Part shown: positions 62,456-64,000 of the stretch, piece after piece
Layout: each line of letters opens with the position of its first letter
Numbering within the stretch: position 1 is the stretch's first letter
NCBI GenBank assembly: GCA_963740945.1
Contig: CAVUGE010000004.1
Span: 1-64,000, forward strand
Direction of reading: 5' to 3'
Length of the DNA: 64,000 bases
DNA from: CAVQBP01 sp963740945
GTDB lineage: Bacteria; Bacteroidota; Ignavibacteria; Ignavibacteriales; Ignavibacteriaceae
The notes under the pieces: generated by a model
Databases searched by the model: none
What the model saw: only the letters and a program-made list of their open reading frames with translations
Told to the model about the DNA's origin: nothing
Translations under genes and position numbers: made by a program

Positions 62456-64000
62456 TCACTTCATCTTCCAGTAAATAACATAACGTTCTTTATCGATCTG
62501 ATAGAAAGGGATCAATGTAACCTCTTTCGATGCGGCATCGGTAATTTTAAAGGTCAATGGATTTCCATTTACCGGGTGCAGCCAGTCATTTATTTTCCGC
62601 CCTTTAACATTTAGTGCAGTTATAATATCATCTGGAACAGGATAGTCTTTATAATCGAGCTGATCATGAGCAAAAGGAGCAGGCGCTTCCATTCCTTCTG
62701 TCCCCATATCTCCTACAAGAACTAACGGGCCGTAAACTACTGCTGCCATATCCGGATTATCATTTGTCGCTGTAAGGTGTAATGACATCGGGTAAGTGAT
62801 ATCAATCTTATCACCTGCTTTCCAGGTTCTGTTCAATACAATGTAGCTGCCTGGTTTTTGACTAATCTTTACTCCTTCACCATTAATTGTAATTGTCGCA
62901 CCTGATACTGCCCATGAGGGATACCTAATGTACAGCGGCATTTCACTATTTTTTATTTCCTTTATTAAGAGATGTGTGGCAGCCTCTTCAGGATACCGTG
63001 TTTCCTGGATTAGTTTAACACCCTTTTCTTTCCAGTTTAATTCGGAAGGAATAAAAAGATTCACATAAATTCCATTCTCATTATGGTAGTAAATACCTTC
63101 ACCATATTTAGCATGATTTTCAAACCCGGTACCGACACAGCACCAGAAAGAATTATCCTTATCGGAATATGTCTTAAATGTGCCCGGTGTATACGGTATA
63201 AAGTAAGTTACCATACCTGTTTCATCTTCCTGCGAAGCTAAAATGTGATTGTAGAGAGCCCGTTCATAATAATCGGCATACTTAACATCGGCTGTCCATG
63301 TAAACAGGTGCCGGGTAAGCTTCAGCATATTATATGTGTTGCATGTTTCGGTAGTCGCCCGTGAGATATGCTTTGATATCTGATCCGGTTCAAAGAAATG
63401 TTCATAGTCGCTGTTTCCGCCTGTCACATAAGTATGATGATTTATCACAGTCTGCCAGAAAAAATCCGCAATAGTTTTTTCTTTTTCATCACCGGTCAGT
63501 TCATATCCTCTCGCTGCTCCTATCATCTTAGGAATTTGAGTATTGGCATGGAGCCCGTTCAATTTATCTTTCTTTTCAGCCAGAGGATCCATCACGCTAT
63601 GATCATAAAAGAATTCCGCAAGCTTTTTATCGTTTATATCTCCGGTAATGCCGTATAAATTATAAGCCGCTTCCATCATACCGCCGAATTCTGTTCTGTG
63701 CATAACAGCCAGTTGTTCAAGAGAAAGGTTCTTGAGCTTATTATATGCCCAGCCGCTCATTTTAACAACCACATCTAAAGCCTGTTTATTACCGGCATAC
63801 TGATACATATCAATTAATCCTGCCATTATTTTATGCAGGGTATACCATGGCGCCCATACAGGTTTCCCCTCTATTGCACGGTTAACTAAATTTTGAGGAA
63901 ATGCGCTAAGGTACCCTCCCTGATTTAATACCTGCTGGATTTCAGCTAATTCGCTTACCAGGGAATCACCTTTACTTTTATAAGCAGTATCACCTGTTGA
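62456..64000 (-). CDS. GH127 beta-L-arabinofuranosidase-like hydrolase (5' part off the window)
   Basis: The 514 visible codons run in frame to the right edge without a stop, so the gene is partial at its N-terminus. The visible sequence contains the DELAE-type segment (LVSELAEIQQVLNQGG), PVWAPWYTLHKIMAGL, the ATTETCNTYNML segment (zinc-binding Glu/Cys) and FWCCVGTGFENH with the paired cysteines used for zinc and as nucleophile. The C-terminal beta domain includes VKISQKPGSYIVLNRTW and AAVVYGPLVLVGD. GH127 enzymes remove terminal beta-L-arabinofuranose. Together with the GH2 gene it suggests plant-polysaccharide degradation. Confidence 0.9.
   Translation of the reverse strand, partial: STGDTAYKSKGDSLVSELAEIQQVLNQGGYLSAFPQNLVNRAIEGKPVWAPWYTLHKIMAGLIDMYQYAGNKQALDVVVKMSGWAYNKLKNLSLEQLAVMHRTEFGGMMEAAYNLYGITGDINDKKLAEFFYDHSVMDPLAEKKDKLNGLHANTQIPKMIGAARGYELTGDEKEKTIADFFWQTVINHHTYVTGGNSDYEHFFEPDQISKHISRATTETCNTYNMLKLTRHLFTWTADVKYADYYERALYNHILASQEDETGMVTYFIPYTPGTFKTYSDKDNSFWCCVGTGFENHAKYGEGIYYHNENGIYVNLFIPSELNWKEKGVKLIQETRYPEEAATHLLIKEIKNSEMPLYIRYPSWAVSGATITINGEGVKISQKPGSYIVLNRTWKAGDKIDITYPMSLHLTATNDNPDMAAVVYGPLVLVGDMGTEGMEAPAPFAHDQLDYKDYPVPDDIITALNVKGRKINDWLHPVNGNPLTFKITDAASKEVTLIPFYQIDKERYVIYWKMK

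Noticed and set aside
1..64000. tRNA genes, CRISPR arrays and prophage
   Set aside because: I looked for the T-loop GGTTCRA consensus, regularly spaced repeats, and integrase, portal or tail genes, and found none. The word repeats lack regular spacers.

Overview
The window reads as an AT-rich chromosomal segment of a bacterium from the Ignavibacteria/Chlorobi side of the Bacteroidota group. This is inferred from gene content: a long, insertion-bearing IspG, a Nif3 protein with an internal inserted domain, a KamA-type radical SAM protein, many secreted or lipoprotein-type enzymes, ECF42-type sigma control and DUF427/DUF937/DUF4395-like proteins. No tRNA, CRISPR array, prophage or transposase gene was seen. 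One structural RNA, the RNase P RNA, is clear.

Layout. 1-12.9 kb: housekeeping and small-molecule enzymes (HAD phosphatase, asparaginase, Nfu-type Fe-S protein, Ogt, KamA-like protein, an odd exported MqnA-like protein, DUF427, a frameshifted NRDE/TANGO2 gene, an arginase-family protein, an internally deleted DUF72 gene, and a Rieske/FAD oxidoreductase followed by a PYROXD2-like oxidoreductase). 12.9-20.6 kb: RecQ, a SWIM-SNF2 helicase and DnaG on the minus strand. 20.7-24.5 kb: a two-gene cassette (glycosyltransferase-winged helix-nucleotidyltransferase fusion plus B12-binding radical SAM protein) bracketed by two 41-bp direct repeats. 25-31 kb: amidohydrolase/methyltransferase pair, ispG, Nif3 and a CdsZ-type zinc-ribbon protein. 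31.3-35.4 kb: rnpB, recJ, yebC, ruvC and ruvA, a compact nucleic-acid maintenance cluster. 35.5-46.8 kb: hydrolases, rnhA, clpX, a TPR lipid/envelope-type protein, an MFS transporter and a frameshifted aldo/keto reductase. 47-53 kb: the most interesting region, with three secreted-protein genes that each carry the same four-half-site Pho-box-like element upstream, next to a PhoB/PhoR-like two-component system whose kinase gene is split in a run of six G. 53-64 kb: RRM protein, MFS exporter, GH2 lipoprotein, an ECF42-type sigma factor with two DGPF/YciI partners, a secreted MetX-like hydrolase, and a GH127 gene running off the right edge.

Between the genes there are several repeat families. 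One is a 94-98 bp MITE/BIME-like element with ends AAAGATGACATCTTT (four full copies and one half site); one copy supplies the apparent start codon of recQ. A second family has GACCAAAAAGT ends. A third is a 34-bp perfect palindrome (AAACCTCC..GGTTTTT and its complement), whose two copies differ by compensating changes. In addition, many intergenic stretches are made of drifting, quasi-tandem 5-12 nt words, with a different word in each gap.

Four genes (NRDE, aldo/keto reductase, histidine kinase and probably dnaG) are each interrupted by a one-base length change in a G run. Either the assembly carries homopolymer errors or these runs really vary; reads would decide.
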